Positions 5,413 to 6,796 of a stretch of 6,796 nt of DNA are shown piece by piece (position 1 is the first letter of the stretch; every line of letters starts with the position of its first letter). The notes beneath the pieces were generated by a model that saw only the letters and a program-made list of their open reading frames with translations, had not been told where the DNA came from and searched no databases. The stretch is taken from positions 1 through 6,796 of the forward strand of contig CAIXHI010000270.1 in the NCBI GenBank assembly GCA_903919215.1, read 5' to 3'. Both the position numbers and the translations under genes were made by a program. This DNA comes from an uncultured Acidimicrobiaceae bacterium. Lineage in GTDB: Bacteria > Actinomycetota > Acidimicrobiia > Acidimicrobiales > Ilumatobacteraceae.

Positions 5413-6593
5413 AGCTGCGCTTCGAATCGTCCGTTGAGGAGTTCCGCCAGGAATTTCTCGCGTGGCTCGCGGACAACCGTCCGACTGCAGAGGAGATGGC
5501 CGCTGATCCCGCCGTCTCCAGCGCACACTGCCCCGAGTGGGCCAAGCGCTGGACGAAGCGTCTGTTCGACGCCGGCTGGCTGGTTCCTGGCTGGCCGCCC
5601 GAGCGCGGCGGGCGTAATGCCGGAGCGCACGAGACGCTGGTGTACCTCGAGGAGATGAGCCGTTCGGGGGTGCCGCGCACCACCAACCCGCAGGGGCTCG
5701 GCATCGTCGTGCCGTCGCTGCTGGACTACGGCACGCCCGACCAGATCGAGCGCTACGCCATGCCGCTGCTGCACGGCGAGATCACCGCCTGCCTGGGCAT
5801 GAGCGAACCCGATGCCGGCAGCGACCTCGCCAATCTGAAGACGCGTGCCGTCCGCGATGGCGACACCTTCGTGCTCAACGGCCAGAAGGTGTGGACGTCC
5901 GGTGCGAACTACGCCGACTTCTGTTTCCTGTTCTGCCGCACCGACCCCGACGTCCCCAAGCACAAGGGGATCTCGATCATCCTGTTGCCGATGGATACCC
6001 CAGGCGTCACCGTTCGCCCGCTCAACGAGATCGTTCATCCCCAGCACCCCGATTTGAACGAGGTGTTCCTCACTGATGTCGTCGTGCCGGCGGCGAATCT
6101 CGTCGGGAAACTGAACGATGGGTGGGCGATGGCCAACGGCTCGCTGGCTCACGAGCGGGGCATGGTCTGGCTGATGAGTGTCATCGACATGGAGATGGGC
6201 ATGCAGCAGATGCTCGAACTCGCTCCATCGATCCTGGAAGCGCTGCCGGAGCAGGAGCGCGCCGTGGCGGCCGACGACGTCGTTCGCTGCTACATCGAGA
6301 GCCACGCCGTGAGATGCCTCGGGTATCGCGGCTTCGCCCGGTTGGTGAAGGGAGGCTCAGCACCCGAGCAGGCGCTGATGAAACTCTTTGCGTCGGCCTC
6401 GCGACAGCGCCTCGCCCGCGTCGCTGCCGAGATGCGCGGTCCGGACGCACTGGAGAGCAAGCCGCAGCGATCACGTCGCGTCGGCACCCTCGAGGACTAC
6501 TTCGGCATCTTTGGCAGCACCATCTCCGCCGGGTCGTCGGAGATTCAACGCAACATCATCGCCGAGAAGGTGCTCGGTCTTCCTCGCGGTTGA
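5409..6593 (+). CDS. Acyl-CoA dehydrogenase, catalytic-Glu subunit of a two-subunit enzyme
   Basis: 394 aa. Second subunit of the heteromeric acyl-CoA dehydrogenase, supplying the base for alpha-proton removal. The N-terminal domain has WAKRWTKRLFDAGWLVPGWPPERGG (44-68) and VYLEEMSRSGVP. The middle domain is complete: ACLGMSEPDAGSDLANLKTRA (127-147) and LNGQKVWTSGANYADFCFLFCRTD (156-179). E249 in SLAHERGMVW sits at the helix position used as base by isovaleryl- and long-chain acyl-CoA dehydrogenases and by the Glu-bearing subunits of mycobacterial FadE pairs. The MCAD-type catalytic YEG is instead S373-A374-G375, followed by SSEIQRNIIAEKVLGLP. The RxQFGxPIGxFQ FAD motif is absent, its place taken by an unrelated helix (about 293-345, rich in Arg, including KLFASASRQRLARVAAEM). 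It therefore probably shares two FADs with the upstream subunit in an alpha2beta2 assembly (inference from the known family). No further gene follows on the plus strand within the window. Confidence 0.92.
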   Translation: MKLRFESSVEEFRQEFLAWLADNRPTAEEMAADPAVSSAHCPEWAKRWTKRLFDAGWLVPGWPPERGGRNAGAHETLVYLEEMSRSGVPRTTNPQGLGIVVPSLLDYGTPDQIERYAMPLLHGEITACLGMSEPDAGSDLANLKTRAVRDGDTFVLNGQKVWTSGANYADFCFLFCRTDPDVPKHKGISIILLPMDTPGVTVRPLNEIVHPQHPDLNEVFLTDVVVPAANLVGKLNDGWAMANGSLAHERGMVWLMSVIDMEMGMQQMLELAPSILEALPEQERAVAADDVVRCYIESHAVRCLGYRGFARLVKGGSAPEQALMKLFASASRQRLARVAAEMRGPDALESKPQRSRRVGTLEDYFGIFGSTISAGSSEIQRNIIAEKVLGLPRG

Positions 6594-6647
6594 CCCCGCC
6601 TCACAGCCGAAGGTACGCGACGTAAGCGTTAGAGGTCGTTCACTTGA
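6594..6647. other. Short convergent intergenic gap
   Basis: 54 bp between the stop of the second dehydrogenase subunit and the stop of the minus-strand gene at the right edge. No T-tract terminator or promoter is seen inside it; the nearest stem-loop lies just beyond, at 6651-6663. Confidence 0.5.
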
Positions 6648-6796
6648 TCAGCCGCGTCGCGGCGCCCGCTTGGGTTTCGCGTGCTCCGTGACAAACCGCA
6701 AGATTGCCATGTGCTTCTCGGTGTCGCGCAGCATGATGTCGACCAGGAGCGCCCACAGCGTGGTGTCCTCCAGATCGACGAGCTCTTTGCGGAGAC
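6648..6796 (-). CDS. C-terminal fragment of an unidentified helical protein (5' part beyond window)
   Basis: Forty-eight residues are visible in a minus-strand frame ending in TGA at 6650-6648; the remainder lies beyond the right edge. It reads LRKELVDLEDTTLWALLVDI then MLRDTEKHMAILRFVTEHAK and ends in a basic tail PKRAPRRG. The heptad-like spacing of hydrophobic residues indicates a long amphipathic helix, and the acidic/His pairing in DTEKH recalls the metal-ligand helices of ferritin- or rubrerythrin-like four-helix bundles, but one helix cannot establish this. The other two minus-strand frames lack this conserved-looking helical character, and no other gene overlaps here, which supports it as real. 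It converges on the dehydrogenase operon, so it is not part of it. Function not assigned. Confidence 0.6.
   Translation of the reverse strand, partial: LRKELVDLEDTTLWALLVDIMLRDTEKHMAILRFVTEHAKPKRAPRRG
6651..6663. terminator. Small GC stem-loop beside the minus-strand stop codon
   Basis: GCCGC-GTC-GCGGC forms a 5-bp stem (six if the loop is one base) directly next to the minus-strand stop at 6650-6648 and 58 bases past the dehydrogenase stop. No T-tract. By itself this is weak; it gains some weight from similar stem-loops at the other two convergent junctions (1469-1484 and 3330-3354). Confidence 0.25.

Noticed and set aside
1..6796. tRNA or rRNA genes, CRISPR repeats, insertion sequences, attachment sites, toxin-antitoxin or defence genes
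   Set aside because: Read on both strands; no cloverleaf-like elements, regularly spaced repeats, terminal inverted repeats with a transposase, or such protein motifs were seen.

Overview
The window is a compact, high-GC stretch that looks chromosomal and most resembles Actinomycetota. The reasons are GTG starts, a TetR regulator with a typical FRYFPTKED helix-turn-helix, a paired two-subunit acyl-CoA dehydrogenase of the kind common in mycobacteria and relatives, and tight divergent/convergent gene packing. The genus cannot be named from the sequence alone. No RNA gene, mobile element, CRISPR array or long repeat was seen, and no gene-free stretch exceeds 300 bases.

Layout: (1) 1-591, minus, a nearly complete TetR-family repressor running off the left edge. 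(2) 659-1462, plus, an NAD(P)-binding 3-hydroxyisobutyrate dehydrogenase-like protein, divergent from the repressor. (3) 1473-2414, minus, a nitronate monooxygenase/2-nitropropane dioxygenase-like flavoprotein, convergent with gene 2. (4) 2518-3297, plus, a double-hotdog PaaI-type thioesterase, divergent from gene 3. (5) 3338-4174, minus, a TesB-type acyl-CoA thioesterase II, convergent with gene 4. (6) 4303-5412 and (7) 5409-6593, plus, two overlapping acyl-CoA dehydrogenase subunits, divergent from tesB. (8) 6648-6796, minus, the C-terminal tail of an unidentified helical protein, cut by the right edge.

The genes fit an acyl-CoA/branched-acid catabolic neighbourhood: desaturation of an acyl-CoA (genes 6+7), release of acids from CoA thioesters (4, 5), NAD-dependent oxidation of a beta-hydroxyacid (2), a flavin oxidoreductase (3) and a local repressor (1). 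The substrate cannot be read from the sequence. The most informative point is that the two dehydrogenase subunits carry complementary halves of one active site: the first has FAD-binding motifs but no catalytic Glu at either known position, and the second has the Glu and the SEPDAGSD motif but no RxQF-type FAD motif. That predicts an obligate heteromer. The three divergent intergenic regions each hold a different short palindrome (candidate operators). The three convergent junctions each hold a GC-rich stem-loop at the stop codon of the minus-strand gene (candidate terminators). I see no clearly new defence or mobile system here.
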